Origin: Sulfuricurvum sp. IAE1
GTDB lineage: Bacteria > Campylobacterota > Campylobacteria > Campylobacterales > Sulfurimonadaceae
Direction of reading: 5' to 3'
NCBI RefSeq assembly: GCF_004347735.1
Contig: NZ_SLTI01000060.1
Span: 248,001 to 312,000 of the forward strand
DNA: 64,000 nucleotides
The notes beneath the pieces were generated by a model. The model ran no database searches. It was not told the DNA's origin and saw only the letters and a list, made by a program, of their open reading frames with translations. Numbering within the stretch: the first letter of the stretch is position 1; each line of letters begins with the position of its first letter. Shown here piece after piece: positions 35,059 through 44,365 of the stretch. The translations under genes and the position numbers were made by a program.

Positions 35059-35418
35059 GTGAAAATATTGGCTGTCGATGATTCCAAAGTAGCCCGGATG
35101 TTCCTGATCAAAACCCTCAAAGAGGTGGAGCCCGGAGCCCAGATACTGGAGGCCGAAAACGGGCTGGTGGCCCTCGAGCTGTTCAAGGAGCATGCACCCG
35201 ACATCGTTTTTCTGGATCTGACGATGCCGGTGATGGACGGATACCAGGCGTTGCGCGAAATCATGGCGCTTAACCCTAAAGCGCAGGTCGTGATCGTTTC
35301 GGCCGATATCCAAAGCCAGGCGCAGGCGCTCGTCCTCGAACTCGGGGCCAAAGCGATGGTCCCCAAACCCATCACGACGGAAAAAATGACGTCGATTTTC
35401 GAACAGCTCTCCATTTAA
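35059..35418 (+). CDS. CheY-like single-domain response regulator
   Basis: A 119-residue stand-alone receiver. Acidic residues D7/D8, phosphoacceptor D53 (VFLDLTMPVMDG), the conserved serine of VIVSAD and K near 101 (MVPKPIT) are all present. With no output domain it must act by protein contact. The next gene encodes a CheC-like phosphatase and the one after a diguanylate cyclase. GTG start after GAGGAA. Probably not the main chemotaxis CheY, since no cheA or cheW is nearby. Confidence 0.88.
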   Translation: MKILAVDDSKVARMFLIKTLKEVEPGAQILEAENGLVALELFKEHAPDIVFLDLTMPVMDGYQALREIMALNPKAQVVIVSADIQSQAQALVLELGAKAMVPKPITTEKMTSIFEQLSI

Positions 35419-35428
35419 AAGAGGAACC

Positions 35429-36046
35429 ATGGACCAGAACGGATTTTCAGAAGATCACCTCGACATCCTCCGGGAGTTGATGAACATCGCGATGGGGAAC
35501 GCCACCGCCAGCATCGCGGATTTATTGCAGGCGTTCGGGAAAATGCATATCCCCGACATCATGATCAGCGACATGGAAGGGTTGCACGGCTACCTGCACC
35601 GGACCGTTCCCGCCGATCAGCGCAGCTATGTCACCAAACAGCTTTTCGGGGGGACGTTCAGCGGCGAATTTCTGTTTGTCATTTCCGAGCCCTCGGCCCT
35701 CAACCTCGGCCATCACCTCTATGATATCGGCACCCCTTCTCAAGGGGACATCCTCGATGCGGTCATTGAGTTGACCAACATCCTCAGCGCGACGATGATC
35801 AGCCGCCTGACCGAGGAACTCAATACCCGCGTGCAGTTTTTCGTCCCCTCTACCGAGGTGGTGGAGGGCAATGACCTGATCAGCCCCGAAGACCGCCTCA
35901 ATTACCACCGTATCATCATCATCAGTACCCAGATGGAATTTGAAAACCAGCAGATCAGCGGGCACATTTTCATCCTTACCAAAGGGGAGATGATCCTCCG
36001 CCTCAAAGAGCTGATCGACCGTAAACTCGAGGAGCTTTTCGCCTGA
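35429..36046 (+). CDS. CheC-like phosphatase with two intact sites
   Basis: A 205-residue protein of the CheC/CheX/FliY family. Two copies of the catalytic pattern D-x3-E-x2-N-x22-P are visible: DILRELMN followed 23 residues later by P, and DAVIELTN with the same spacing to FFVP. Both sites intact is the CheC arrangement; it dephosphorylates CheY-type proteins. It is 10 bases after the CheY-like gene, its likely substrate, and overlaps the GGDEF gene by one base. Confidence 0.8.
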   Translation: MDQNGFSEDHLDILRELMNIAMGNATASIADLLQAFGKMHIPDIMISDMEGLHGYLHRTVPADQRSYVTKQLFGGTFSGEFLFVISEPSALNLGHHLYDIGTPSQGDILDAVIELTNILSATMISRLTEELNTRVQFFVPSTEVVEGNDLISPEDRLNYHRIIIISTQMEFENQQISGHIFILTKGEMILRLKELIDRKLEELFA

Positions 36047-37341
36047 TGCAAGTCATTCCCTACCCGAACGTCCTCCTCGATGCGCTGGAGATCGGCGTCT
36101 TCATCATCGACGAGAACTACGACGTCCGCTACTGGAACAAGTGGCTTGAAATCAATACCTCGATTCCGGCATCCGAGATCGTCGGAAAAAACCTCCGCGA
36201 TTTTTACCCCCAGATCGATTACAAGGTCCTCTCCCGTAAAATCCGCACAACGCTGCGGCTTGAGTCGCCGACCTTTTACGACGCTTCGCTTCAGAACCGT
36301 TTTATCGAGATTCCCCGGACCAAAATCACGACGTCGCTGTTGCGGAACATGCAGCTGCAGGTGACGATTTCCCCTTACATTCCGGCCGAATCGTCGGTCA
36401 TGGTGTCGATCTACGACATCAGCGACCTGCACGAGCTTAAACTGACGCTTCAGTCGCAGATGCGCCAGATTGCCGAACTCAACGCCGAACTCCACCGCGA
36501 CCAGATGATTATCGATGCGAACCTTTTGATTGTCAAAATCGATGAAAACTGTACCGTACTGGAAGCGACGTCGGCATTTTTGGAATTTTTCGGCTGCACC
36601 GAGCAGGAGGTGGTCGGTAGAGCGCTGAATCTCATCTTCAGCGACGGGATTGCCGATTCCGATCCGAAGATGTTCCGTAAGGCGGTGGAAGCCCGGAAAC
36701 GGTGGTCGGGTGAGATCAATGCGACCCGCAAGGGGGGAGAGACGGTATGGCTCGATGCGGTTATCACCCCGATCCTCGATGAGGAACCCCTGCGGCATAC
36801 GGTGATTTTCCACGACATCACCGACAAAAAACGGATCGAGCTCCTCTCCATCACCGATCCGCTGACCAAACTGTTCAACCGCAACAAGTTCAACGAAGTG
36901 ATCGAAAACATGATTCAGCGCCGCTGCTGGGACGAAAACCACTCGTTCGCCCTGATCATCGCCGACATCGACCATTTCAAACGAATCAACGACACCTACG
37001 GCCACCCCGCGGGTGACCGCGTGCTCGTCGAGATCGCCCATCTCCTCTCCGATACGGTCCGCACCGGCGATATCCTGGCCCGCTGGGGGGGCGAAGAGTT
37101 TGTCTGCCTCCTCCCCGACGTCGATCGTGAGAGTGCGCTCTACACCGCCGAAAAACTGCGCGGTGTGATCGAACAAAACCCCATTGCCGAAGTGGGGCGG
37201 GTGAGCGGATCGTTCGGGGTGGCACTGTTTACCGGCGGGGATACCCAGGAGAGCCTTTTGCACCGCGCCGACGAAGCGCTGTACCGTGCCAAGGCAAACG
37301 GGCGCAACCGGGTCGAATACGCAGACTCCCCGGCGATTTAG
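36046..37341 (+). CDS. PAS-containing diguanylate cyclase
   Basis: A 431-residue soluble protein: PAS-like domain at about 1-125, coiled linker, a second PAS at about 155-265 (GCTEQEVVGRALNLIF, then WSGEINATRKGG), then a GGDEF domain. The active loop is GGEEF at 348-352 and the inhibitory RxxD site (RTGD) lies five residues before it, so it should make cyclic di-GMP under product control. No membrane segment. It overlaps the CheC-like stop codon (TGATG). Confidence 0.92.
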   Translation: MQVIPYPNVLLDALEIGVFIIDENYDVRYWNKWLEINTSIPASEIVGKNLRDFYPQIDYKVLSRKIRTTLRLESPTFYDASLQNRFIEIPRTKITTSLLRNMQLQVTISPYIPAESSVMVSIYDISDLHELKLTLQSQMRQIAELNAELHRDQMIIDANLLIVKIDENCTVLEATSAFLEFFGCTEQEVVGRALNLIFSDGIADSDPKMFRKAVEARKRWSGEINATRKGGETVWLDAVITPILDEEPLRHTVIFHDITDKKRIELLSITDPLTKLFNRNKFNEVIENMIQRRCWDENHSFALIIADIDHFKRINDTYGHPAGDRVLVEIAHLLSDTVRTGDILARWGGEEFVCLLPDVDRESALYTAEKLRGVIEQNPIAEVGRVSGSFGVALFTGGDTQESLLHRADEALYRAKANGRNRVEYADSPAI

Positions 37342-37369
37342 TTGCTTATAAAGTAGAACCCTTTATAAT
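37342..37369 (+). promoter_or_regulatory. Promoter for aroQ-folK-flhF operon
   Basis: TTGCTT and TATAAT (37364-37369) separated by 16 bases, directly after the cyclase stop. The start codon of aroQ is 34 bases downstream. One of few sites here with a credible -35 box. Confidence 0.6.
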
Positions 37370-37403
37370 CTACCCCTAAAAAAAGAGAACAAAAGGTCAG
37401 TCA

Positions 37404-37892
37404 ATGAAAATAGTCGTAATCCAGGGGCCAAACCTCAACATGCTGGGAGTACGGGAACAGTCGGTCTACGGTCCGATGCGCCTGGAACAGATCCATGCGC
37501 AGATGAAAGAGGTTGCCGTACAAAACGGTATCGAGATCGAGTTTTACCAAAGCAATCTCGAAGGCGAGCTGGTCGACCGTATTCAGGAATGTTACGGGGA
37601 TGCGGACGGGATTATCATCAATCCCGCCGCCTACACCCACACGTCGATCGCGATCCGTGACGCTATCGCCGCGGTGAACCTTCCGACGATCGAAGTGCAC
37701 ATCAGCAACATTTACCGCCGCGAAGAGTTCCGCCAGAAAAGCATGACGGCGCCGGTATGCACCTCGTCGGTAATCGGTTTCGGCCCGTTCGGGTACCATC
37801 TTGCGATGATGGGGATGATGCAGATTCTCGGTGAAATCAACGCCCTGCGCCAGGCACAGCAGCAACAACAGCAGGAGACGGCGGAAGCCTAA
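37404..37892 (+). CDS. aroQ: 3-Dehydroquinate dehydratase, type II
   Basis: A 162-residue enzyme of the shikimate pathway. Conserved segments are [17 protein letters not shown], the [16 protein letters not shown] loop and [14 protein letters not shown]. The C-terminus has a run of glutamines (about 153-159) after the fold. It overlaps folK by one base (TAATG). Confidence 0.95.
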   Translation: MKIVVIQGPNLNMLGVREQSVYGPMRLEQIHAQMKEVAVQNGIEIEFYQSNLEGELVDRIQECYGDADGIIINPAAYTHTSIAIRDAIAAVNLPTIEVHISNIYRREEFRQKSMTAPVCTSSVIGFGPFGYHLAMMGMMQILGEINALRQAQQQQQQETAEA

Positions 37893-38422
37893 TGTTCCTG
37901 CGCCGTCGGCTCGATGCCCGTCATTGTCTGTACGTGAACCCGATGTTCCCGCGCCGCTTCGGCAGCGCCGAGGGGTATCGCTATCGCGTCCTGATCGGGG
38001 TCGGCGGCAACATCGGCGACACTCTGCGCCGTATCGAGCGGTTGCGGGTAGCGCTGGGACGATCCCCGCAGCTGCGGGTCACGCGGACCGGAGCGATTTT
38101 GCGCAATCCCCCTTTCGGATACGCGCAACAGGCCGATTTCGACAATACCGTCATCGAGATTGCAACCTCGCTGCAACCGCGGGCGCTGCTTCGACGCGTG
38201 TGGCGGATTGAAAAACGGTTCGGACGGACGCGCAGTTTCCCCAACGCGCCCCGGACGCTGGACCTGGATATTCTGTTTTTTGAGGATCGGGTGGTACAAT
38301 ACAAAGAGTTGATTATTCCCCACCCTCACTGGAGCGAACGATTAAGCGTGCTGATCCCGCTGCGAAGCCTGCCTTCGAGGGGAAAAACTCTACGGAGACG
38401 ATATGAAAATCTTGACATTTAG
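37892..38422 (+). CDS. folK: Hydroxymethyl-dihydropterin pyrophosphokinase
   Basis: A 176-residue folate enzyme. The family pattern is present: LIGVGGNIGDTLRRIERL, RTGAILRNPPFGYAQQADFDNTVIEI, RTRSFPNAPRTLDLDILFF with the metal-binding D-L-D-I-D type cluster, and IPHPHWSER. There is an N-terminal extension of about 30 residues. It overlaps flhF by 20 bases. Confidence 0.93.
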   Translation: MFLRRRLDARHCLYVNPMFPRRFGSAEGYRYRVLIGVGGNIGDTLRRIERLRVALGRSPQLRVTRTGAILRNPPFGYAQQADFDNTVIEIATSLQPRALLRRVWRIEKRFGRTRSFPNAPRTLDLDILFFEDRVVQYKELIIPHPHWSERLSVLIPLRSLPSRGKTLRRRYENLDI

Positions 38423-39662
38423 CGGTTCCACCCCTGCCGAAGCGCTCAAAAAGGCGCAGCTGGAAGTGGGCGAAGAGGCGATGCTCATCGAGACCCGCGA
38501 AATACAGAAAAAATCGCTCGGCAAGAGTGCGCTGTACGAGATCGTTGTCGGTGTCGAAGAGGGGAACGTTCCCAAACCCAAAATCGAAGAACCGCTCACC
38601 AAACAGCGTCCGCTCGCCCAAAAAAGCAGCGACGTCCTCTACAATATTTCCGAAGCGGCCAAGCAGATTTCCAAAATCGCCGAAGTGACCGAAGAGGAGA
38701 AGCCTGCCGCCCGAAAAGCTCCCACCGTCGAGACCGAAGACATCCGGCGGATCAAGGACGAAATCGAAAAGCTCGGCGACAAGGTGAAACTGATCCAGAA
38801 CATGTTCTGGGACGAGAAAGCGCCGCGGCTTCAGAACGCAATCCCCCCTGAGTTTGCCGAAATCTACCGCCTTGCCCGCGAGAGCGGGATGGATCAGGAT
38901 CACCTCGATCAGATCATGCAGCTCACCCTCGAGCACATGCCTTCCAAAATGCGAGAGAGTTCCGAGACGGTGAAACGTTACTTCCAGGTGTTGCTACGAA
39001 AAATGGTACCGGTCCGACTGGAGAGTTCCCCCAAGAACGGAGCGAAGAAAGTGATCATGCTCGTCGGCCCGACGGGGGTTGGCAAGACCACGTCGATCGC
39101 CAAACTCGCGGCCCGTTTCTCGTATCTGCTGGAGAAAAAGTACAAAGTAGGGCTGGTGGTTCTGGATACCTACCGGATCGGGGCGGTAGAGCAGCTGATG
39201 CAGTACGCCCGGATGATGAAACTGGGGATCGAGACGGTCGTGGACCCGCCGGAATTTTCCAACGCGCTCAACGCGCTGCGGTACAGCGATTACATCCTGA
39301 TCGATACGATGGGGTCGTCGCCTTACGACAAAGGGAAAATCGAAAAGATCTACGAGTGCCTTCGCGCCAACGATACCGAGTACAGCGTCGACGTCGTCCT
39401 GGTTATGCCCAGCTCGATCAAATACGAAGACCTCAAAGCGACGTACGACAATTTTGCGCCGCTGGGTATCGATACGATGATGTTCACCAAACTCGACGAA
39501 ACGCGCGGTTTCGGGAACATTTTTTCGCTGGTATACGAGACGAAAGTCCCGGTCAGCTATTTCTCGGTCGGGCAGGAAGTCCCCGAAGATCTGGTGGTAG
39601 CGACCAGCGACTTTCTGGTCGATTGCCTGCTGCACGGTTTCCGTAAGGGGCAGACCCCATGA
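38403..39662 (+). CDS. flhF: FlhF, SRP-type GTPase for flagellar placement
   Basis: A 419-residue SIMIBI GTPase. The basic/coil B region runs to about 190, followed by the NG domain with P-loop GPTGVGKT at 222-229, DTYRIGAVEQL and a DTMGSSP switch. In Campylobacterota FlhF sets the polar flagellum and is needed for sigma-54 flagellar genes. It starts inside folK and overlaps flhG by four bases. Confidence 0.95.
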   Translation: MKILTFSGSTPAEALKKAQLEVGEEAMLIETREIQKKSLGKSALYEIVVGVEEGNVPKPKIEEPLTKQRPLAQKSSDVLYNISEAAKQISKIAEVTEEEKPAARKAPTVETEDIRRIKDEIEKLGDKVKLIQNMFWDEKAPRLQNAIPPEFAEIYRLARESGMDQDHLDQIMQLTLEHMPSKMRESSETVKRYFQVLLRKMVPVRLESSPKNGAKKVIMLVGPTGVGKTTSIAKLAARFSYLLEKKYKVGLVVLDTYRIGAVEQLMQYARMMKLGIETVVDPPEFSNALNALRYSDYILIDTMGSSPYDKGKIEKIYECLRANDTEYSVDVVLVMPSSIKYEDLKATYDNFAPLGIDTMMFTKLDETRGFGNIFSLVYETKVPVSYFSVGQEVPEDLVVATSDFLVDCLLHGFRKGQTP

Positions 39663-40531
39663 TCCATCAGGCCGCGAAACTCGAAGCGCTGGTAAGCCAA
39701 AACCGCAAGGCGACCGCGAAAAAAACCCGTTTTATCGCCATTACCAGCGGCAAGGGGGGAGTCGGGAAAAGCACGATCAGTTCGAATATGGCCTACATCA
39801 TGGCCAAATACGGGCTTAAAGTCGGGATATTCGATGCCGATATCGGGCTGGCCAACCTGGATGTGATGTTCAACGTCAAGATCCAGAAAAACATCCTCCA
39901 CGTCCTCAAAGGGGAGGCGGGGGTCGCGGATATACTGGTACCCATCGAAAAAAACCTTGTCCTGATCCCCGGCGAAAGCGGCGAAGAGATTTTCAAGTAC
40001 GCGTCGGGGGGGCTGTTCGAGCGCTTCATGGACGAAGCGGAGGTGCTCGAAGATCTGGATGTCATGATCATCGATACGGGGGCGGGAATCGGCGAACACA
40101 TCCAGCTTTTCTTGCGGGCGTGTGACGACGTGATCGTCGTCACGGTTCCCGATCCCGCGGCGATTACCGATGCCTACGCGACGATCAAGGTCACGTCTCG
40201 CCTGCGCGACGAGATCAACGTCATCATGAACCAGGTTCGCAGCGCCAAAGAGGCCGAAGCGCTGTTTGAGAAGATCAACAAGGTCGCCCAGGCCAACATC
40301 GGCCCCTCGCTCCGGCTCAACTACCTGGGGCAGGTGTCGAACGATCCAAAGATTTCGACCAGCGTTAAAAAGCGGGCCCTTTTCGCCCGCGATTTTCCGA
40401 CGGCGACTCCCACGAACGAGCTGGAGATGATCGTTAAACGGATCGCGAGAAAACTGGAACGGAACGTGCTAGTTGACCCTAAAGAGAGCGGTTTGGGCGG
40501 GTTGTTCAAACGGCTTATGGACCATTTTTAA
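39659..40531 (+). CDS. flhG: FlhG/YlxH, MinD-like ATPase for flagellar number
   Basis: A 290-residue ParA/MinD-type ATPase with the deviant Walker A SGKGGVGKST at 30-39, IFDADIGLANLDVMF and IIDTGAGIGEH. The C-terminus has a basic amphipathic helix typical of membrane targeting. It works with FlhF to fix the number of flagella. It overlaps flhF (ATGA). The 66-base gap after it has a ribosome site for the next gene only. Confidence 0.94.
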   Translation: MIHQAAKLEALVSQNRKATAKKTRFIAITSGKGGVGKSTISSNMAYIMAKYGLKVGIFDADIGLANLDVMFNVKIQKNILHVLKGEAGVADILVPIEKNLVLIPGESGEEIFKYASGGLFERFMDEAEVLEDLDVMIIDTGAGIGEHIQLFLRACDDVIVVTVPDPAAITDAYATIKVTSRLRDEINVIMNQVRSAKEAEALFEKINKVAQANIGPSLRLNYLGQVSNDPKISTSVKKRALFARDFPTATPTNELEMIVKRIARKLERNVLVDPKESGLGGLFKRLMDHF

Positions 40532-40597
40532 TCCACGGGGCGCACGTCGGTTGCGGCCGTCTCTTTTGAACAGATACCGAAGCAAGGATAAAAAGAA

Positions 40598-40921
40598 ATG
40601 CGGGGCTCGAATTTCGTCTCTTTCATAACGGCACAGGGCTTTTTTATCGGCATTGTTTTTGGCATCATCAAATCAGAAAGCGCGGAAGAATTTTTGGGAT
40701 TCGTGATTATGGTGAGCCTGTTCTTCTACCTTTTCGCCCATCTGATCGTCGGACTTTATTTCCAGGCGCTGGGGATCAAACCGAGCTCGTTCCCCAAACA
40801 TTCGCATGAGCACAACCTTGATTTCTTCGTCCGTGAGATCAATAAGCGCGAGCAGTTTATCGATGCGTTCTACGCCAACAAAGCCGAACTCCTCGACGAG
40901 AATCCCCGGAGCTCCTCATGA
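40598..40921 (+). CDS. Small two-segment membrane protein between flhG and fliA
   Basis: A 107-residue protein with hydrophobic segments at about 6-24 and 32-58 and a charged cytoplasmic tail rich in glutamate and lysine. No known domain recognised. A gene of similar size lies in the same place in Helicobacter (HP1033, between the flhG and fliA homologues, as I recall). It overlaps fliA by four bases, so its product is made with the flagellar sigma factor. Function unknown. Confidence 0.82.
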   Translation: MRGSNFVSFITAQGFFIGIVFGIIKSESAEEFLGFVIMVSLFFYLFAHLIVGLYFQALGIKPSSFPKHSHEHNLDFFVREINKREQFIDAFYANKAELLDENPRSSS

Positions 40922-41610
40922 GCGGAACCAACGCCTACAGCGAGCATCTCAAGCACAAAGAAGACCAGCTGGCGATCCAGTATCTTCCGGCAGTGAAAGC
41001 GATGTCGTTCCGGCTGAAAGAACGGCTTCCCAGCTCGATCGATTACATGGACCTTTGCGCGATCGGGACGGAAGAACTGGTCAAGCTGGCCCGCCGTTAC
41101 GACGACTCGCAGAACGACTCGTTCTGGGGATACGCCAAAACACGGGTGTACGGGGCGATGCTCGATTACCTCCGTTCGCTCGATATGGTGAGCCGTTCGA
41201 GCCGGAAACTGATTAAAGACATCGATAACGCGATAGAATTGTATCTGGCCGATCATGACGAAGAACCAAGCGACGCGGAACTCTCCGTGATGCTCGACGT
41301 CGAGGAGGAAAAGATTCACGAAGCGCGGATCGCTTCGGATATCTACACGGTCCTTCCCCTGGACGACCAGTTGGGGACCCCCGAACAAGAGGGTATACTG
41401 GAACGGATCGAACACGAAGATCTGATCGAAGCGATCAAAGAGGTCCTGATGGGATTTGACGAACGCGAGCAGATGATCATCCAGCTCTATTATTTCGAGG
41501 AACTGACCCTCAAAGAGATCAGTGAAATCGTCAACATCACCGAATCGCGCATTTCGCAGATTCACAAATCGGTGATCCGACGGATTAAAGACGCGGTAGG
41601 AGGACGATAA
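40918..41610 (+). CDS. fliA: Flagellar sigma factor FliA (sigma-28)
   Basis: A 230-residue sigma factor. Region 2 shows YLPAVKAMSFRLKERLP and YAKTRVYGAMLDYLRSLD; region 4 shows LTLKEISEIVNITESRISQIHKSVIRRIK. It directs RNA polymerase to late flagellar and chemotaxis promoters and is held in check by FlgM. It overlaps fliM by one base. Confidence 0.95.
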   Translation: MSGTNAYSEHLKHKEDQLAIQYLPAVKAMSFRLKERLPSSIDYMDLCAIGTEELVKLARRYDDSQNDSFWGYAKTRVYGAMLDYLRSLDMVSRSSRKLIKDIDNAIELYLADHDEEPSDAELSVMLDVEEEKIHEARIASDIYTVLPLDDQLGTPEQEGILERIEHEDLIEAIKEVLMGFDEREQMIIQLYYFEELTLKEISEIVNITESRISQIHKSVIRRIKDAVGGR

Positions 41611-42707
41611 TGGCTGACATTCTGTCGCAAGAAGAGATCGACGCCCTTCTCGACGTCGTCGACGACGAAGGGGATGCCGCGCTGGACGCGGGGGAAGAGA
41701 CCCTTTTCCCTCAGCGCCAGATCACCCTGTACGATTTCAAACGCCCCAACCGGGTTTCCAAAGAGCAGCTGCGCGCTTTCCGGGGGATCCACGACAAGAT
41801 GGCGCGCTCCATCGCATCCCAGATTTCGGCGATCATGCGTTCGATCGTCGAGATCCAGCTTCACTCGGTCGACCAGATGACGTACGGGGAGTTTTTGATG
41901 TCGCTCCCCAACCCCACGAGCTTCAACGTTTTTTCGATGAAGCCGCTGGAGGGGAACGGGGTTTTGGAGATCAACCCCTCCATCGCCTTCCCGATGCTCG
42001 ACCGCATCCTCGGCGGAAAAGGGGAACCTTTCGAAACAAACCGCGAGTTTTCCGATATCGAACTCTCGCTGTTCGAGACGATTTTGCGGGTTATGATGGG
42101 GACGCTGCGTGAAGCGTGGGGGCCCGTAACCGATCTTTATCCGCAGGTCGAATCGAAAGAATCAAGCCCGAACGTCGTCCAGATCGTCGCCCAGAACGAA
42201 ATCGTCGTCATGGTCGTCATGGAGATCATCATCGGGCACAGTTCGGGTATGATGAACATCTGTTATCCGGTCATCGCCCTTGAGCCGATTCTCCCCAAGC
42301 TCGCCAGCCGCGACCTGATGCTCAACGAGACGAGTTCGAAAAAAAGCCGGAACCAGGAGCTGCAGGTGCTTCTTGGGGGGGCGCACGTCAACGTCGACGT
42401 CAACCTCGGGACCGCGGAACTGAGTCTGAACGAGCTGCTCGATCTCAAAGAGGGGGACATTATCCGTCTCAACGTCCCCGCCGACGATATGGTGCAGGTG
42501 AGCGTGGACGGCAAAGAGCGGTTTACGGGACAGATGGGGCTTCGCCGTTTCCGCAAATCGGTTCAGGTCACATCGGTCATCGATACCGAAAAAGATGCCG
42601 TCAAGCGGGCGCTTAAAGAGTTCGAAGTCAAACGTAAAGAACGGATCAGCGGAGTCAAGGACATTATCCGCGGGCCATTAGAGGATGAGGAGGAAGAAGA
42701 TGAGTGA
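41610..42707 (+). CDS. fliM: Flagellar motor switch protein FliM
   Basis: A 365-residue C-ring subunit. The N-terminal MADILSQEEIDALLDVVDDE is the CheY-binding segment. The middle domain contains SLPNPTSFNVFSMKPLEGNGVLEINPSIAFPMLDRILGG, with the GGxG-type motif GGKGEP, and the C-terminus is a SpoA domain. An acidic tail (EDEEEEDE) ends the protein. It overlaps fliY by eight bases. Confidence 0.96.
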   Translation: MADILSQEEIDALLDVVDDEGDAALDAGEETLFPQRQITLYDFKRPNRVSKEQLRAFRGIHDKMARSIASQISAIMRSIVEIQLHSVDQMTYGEFLMSLPNPTSFNVFSMKPLEGNGVLEINPSIAFPMLDRILGGKGEPFETNREFSDIELSLFETILRVMMGTLREAWGPVTDLYPQVESKESSPNVVQIVAQNEIVVMVVMEIIIGHSSGMMNICYPVIALEPILPKLASRDLMLNETSSKKSRNQELQVLLGGAHVNVDVNLGTAELSLNELLDLKEGDIIRLNVPADDMVQVSVDGKERFTGQMGLRRFRKSVQVTSVIDTEKDAVKRALKEFEVKRKERISGVKDIIRGPLEDEEEEDE

Positions 42708-43581
42708 TTTTGCCGGAATATATGCCCAGGAAGCGGTTGCGACGATTGAAGGGCTGACAGGACAGACACCCAAAATCGCCCTCAAAGAGGCCGAAGACAT
42801 CTCGATCGTCTCCAACGTCATCCCTCCGATCGCACTGGTGCACGTCAGTTTCACCGGCGATGCGTCGGGTAAAGGGATCGTGATGATGCCGCCCCAGCTG
42901 GCGACGGCGCTGGGAGACATGATGCTCGGCGGCGACGGCGAAGGGCAGGATACGATGTCTGATGAGGATATGGACGCGGTCAAAGAGATCGTTTCCAACA
43001 TCGTCGGGGCGATGAGTACGACGCTGGGATCGCAAAAAGAGATTCCAAAATTTACGATCAAGCCCGAAAAAGCGGAATTCATCCCCGAAAACGGGGAGGT
43101 GCATCTGGACCGCTATGCCAAAATGTTCGTCTTTACGTTTTCGCTCGGGGCGATCGAATCGCTGATGATGTTCGCAATCGATTCGGCGATCAATGATGCC
43201 CTCAGCGGCCCTTCCGCACCGGCGCAGAACACTTCGGCGGGATCGGCATCGCCCTCCAAAGGGGGGATCTTCGATGCTCCCTCCGAAGAACGGGCGGTCA
43301 AGCTCGAAGACAACGAAATGAAAAACATTTCGCTCATCATGGACGTCAAACTTCCTGTCCGGGTTCGGATCGGGAAGAAGAAGATGCTCCTGAAAGACGT
43401 TCTGAGCATGGATATCGGTTCGGTCATCGAACTCAACCAGCTCGCCAACGATCCACTCGATATTCTGGTCGACGACAATGTCATCGCGCAGGGGGAAGTG
43501 GTGATCGTGGACGGAAACTTCGGCGTTCAGGTAACGTCGATCGGAACCAAACGGGACCGTCTGAACAAATTGAAAGGGTGA
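42700..43581 (+). CDS. fliY: Flagellar switch protein FliY
   Basis: A 293-residue protein with an N-terminal CheC-like domain (to about 175), a flexible alanine/serine-rich linker and a C-terminal FliN-type SpoA domain (LPVRVRIGKKKMLLKDVLSM). The CheC catalytic pattern is degraded: where D-x3-E-x2-N is expected there is DAVKEIVSN with serine in the asparagine position, so phosphatase activity is doubtful. ATG 42700 follows GAGGAAGAAG; an in-frame ATG at 42685 is upstream but lacks a site. Confidence 0.92.
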   Translation: MSDFAGIYAQEAVATIEGLTGQTPKIALKEAEDISIVSNVIPPIALVHVSFTGDASGKGIVMMPPQLATALGDMMLGGDGEGQDTMSDEDMDAVKEIVSNIVGAMSTTLGSQKEIPKFTIKPEKAEFIPENGEVHLDRYAKMFVFTFSLGAIESLMMFAIDSAINDALSGPSAPAQNTSAGSASPSKGGIFDAPSEERAVKLEDNEMKNISLIMDVKLPVRVRIGKKKMLLKDVLSMDIGSVIELNQLANDPLDILVDDNVIAQGEVVIVDGNFGVQVTSIGTKRDRLNKLKG

Positions 43582-43582
43582 T

Positions 43583-44365
43583 ATGGGCCGCAGAAGAAAT
43601 GGAAAAAAAGAGGCGTGCCGCAAATACGTCCAGGACATCAAGTCCGCCGACGTCTGGAGCGTCTTCAAAATCATCGCCGATTTCGTGCAGGGATTCGACG
43701 AGCTCGGTGACCTCGGCCCTTCGGTGACGATTTTCGGGAGTGCACGGGTGGATGAAAATCACCCCTACTACCAGCAGGCGCTCCAGCTCTCCAGCATGCT
43801 CGGCTCCCGCGGCTACAACGTCATCACCGGCGGCGGCCCGGGCGTCATGGAAGCGGCGAACCGCGGCGCGTACGATTACGAAGAGGTCGAATCGATCGGT
43901 TTGAACATCGAACTCCCCGAAGAACAACAGCCCAACCCCTACATTACGAAAGGGCGGCAGTTTGATTATTTCTTCTCCCGTAAGGTGATGCTCGTCAAAT
44001 ACTCGATGGCGTACGTCATATTTCCCGGGGGATTCGGAACGCTGGATGAGATGTTCGAAGCGCTTACCCTGATCCAGACCCGTAAAGTGACGGGGGTCAA
44101 ACTCTTCGTCATCGGGACCGATTTTTACGCGCCGCTGATGGAATTCATCCGTACCCGCCTACTCGCAGAGGGGATGATCGACGAGGCCGATCTTGGTTTT
44201 TTTACCCTTACCGACGATTTGCATTACGTGGTGACTGAAATCGAAAAATCGATGATTGCCCAGATGATATCGCTCGAAGAGCAGGGGCTCGATCACACCA
44301 AGTATTACGAGACGCTCTCTTCGTACATGACCGACAAACATCCGATCGAGGAGACAGAATTCTGA
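43583..44365 (+). CDS. LOG-family phosphoribohydrolase
   Basis: A 260-residue Rossmann-type protein with the [14 protein letters not shown] and PGGFGTLDE motifs of the LOG (lysine decarboxylase-like, misnamed) family. LOG enzymes release free base from nucleoside 5'-monophosphates; the bacterial forms resemble PpnN, which cleaves purine nucleotides. It starts one base after fliY and its stop overlaps the mnmA ATG (TGATG). Confidence 0.88.
   Translation: MGRRRNGKKEACRKYVQDIKSADVWSVFKIIADFVQGFDELGDLGPSVTIFGSARVDENHPYYQQALQLSSMLGSRGYNVITGGGPGVMEAANRGAYDYEEVESIGLNIELPEEQQPNPYITKGRQFDYFFSRKVMLVKYSMAYVIFPGGFGTLDEMFEALTLIQTRKVTGVKLFVIGTDFYAPLMEFIRTRLLAEGMIDEADLGFFTLTDDLHYVVTEIEKSMIAQMISLEEQGLDHTKYYETLSSYMTDKHPIEETEF

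Noticed and set aside
34908-35414. N-terminal extension of the amidohydrolase to 573 residues
   Set aside because: It would run antisense through the CheY-like gene and through both divergent promoters; family similarity begins at the GTG at 34907.
35902-37263. 453-codon minus-strand frame
   Set aside because: Antisense to the diguanylate cyclase with intact GGEEF and PAS domains.
36046-37341. Diguanylate cyclase as an inactive GGDEF
   Set aside because: GGEEF is a functional variant and the inhibitory RxxD site is in place, so there is no reason to call it degenerate.
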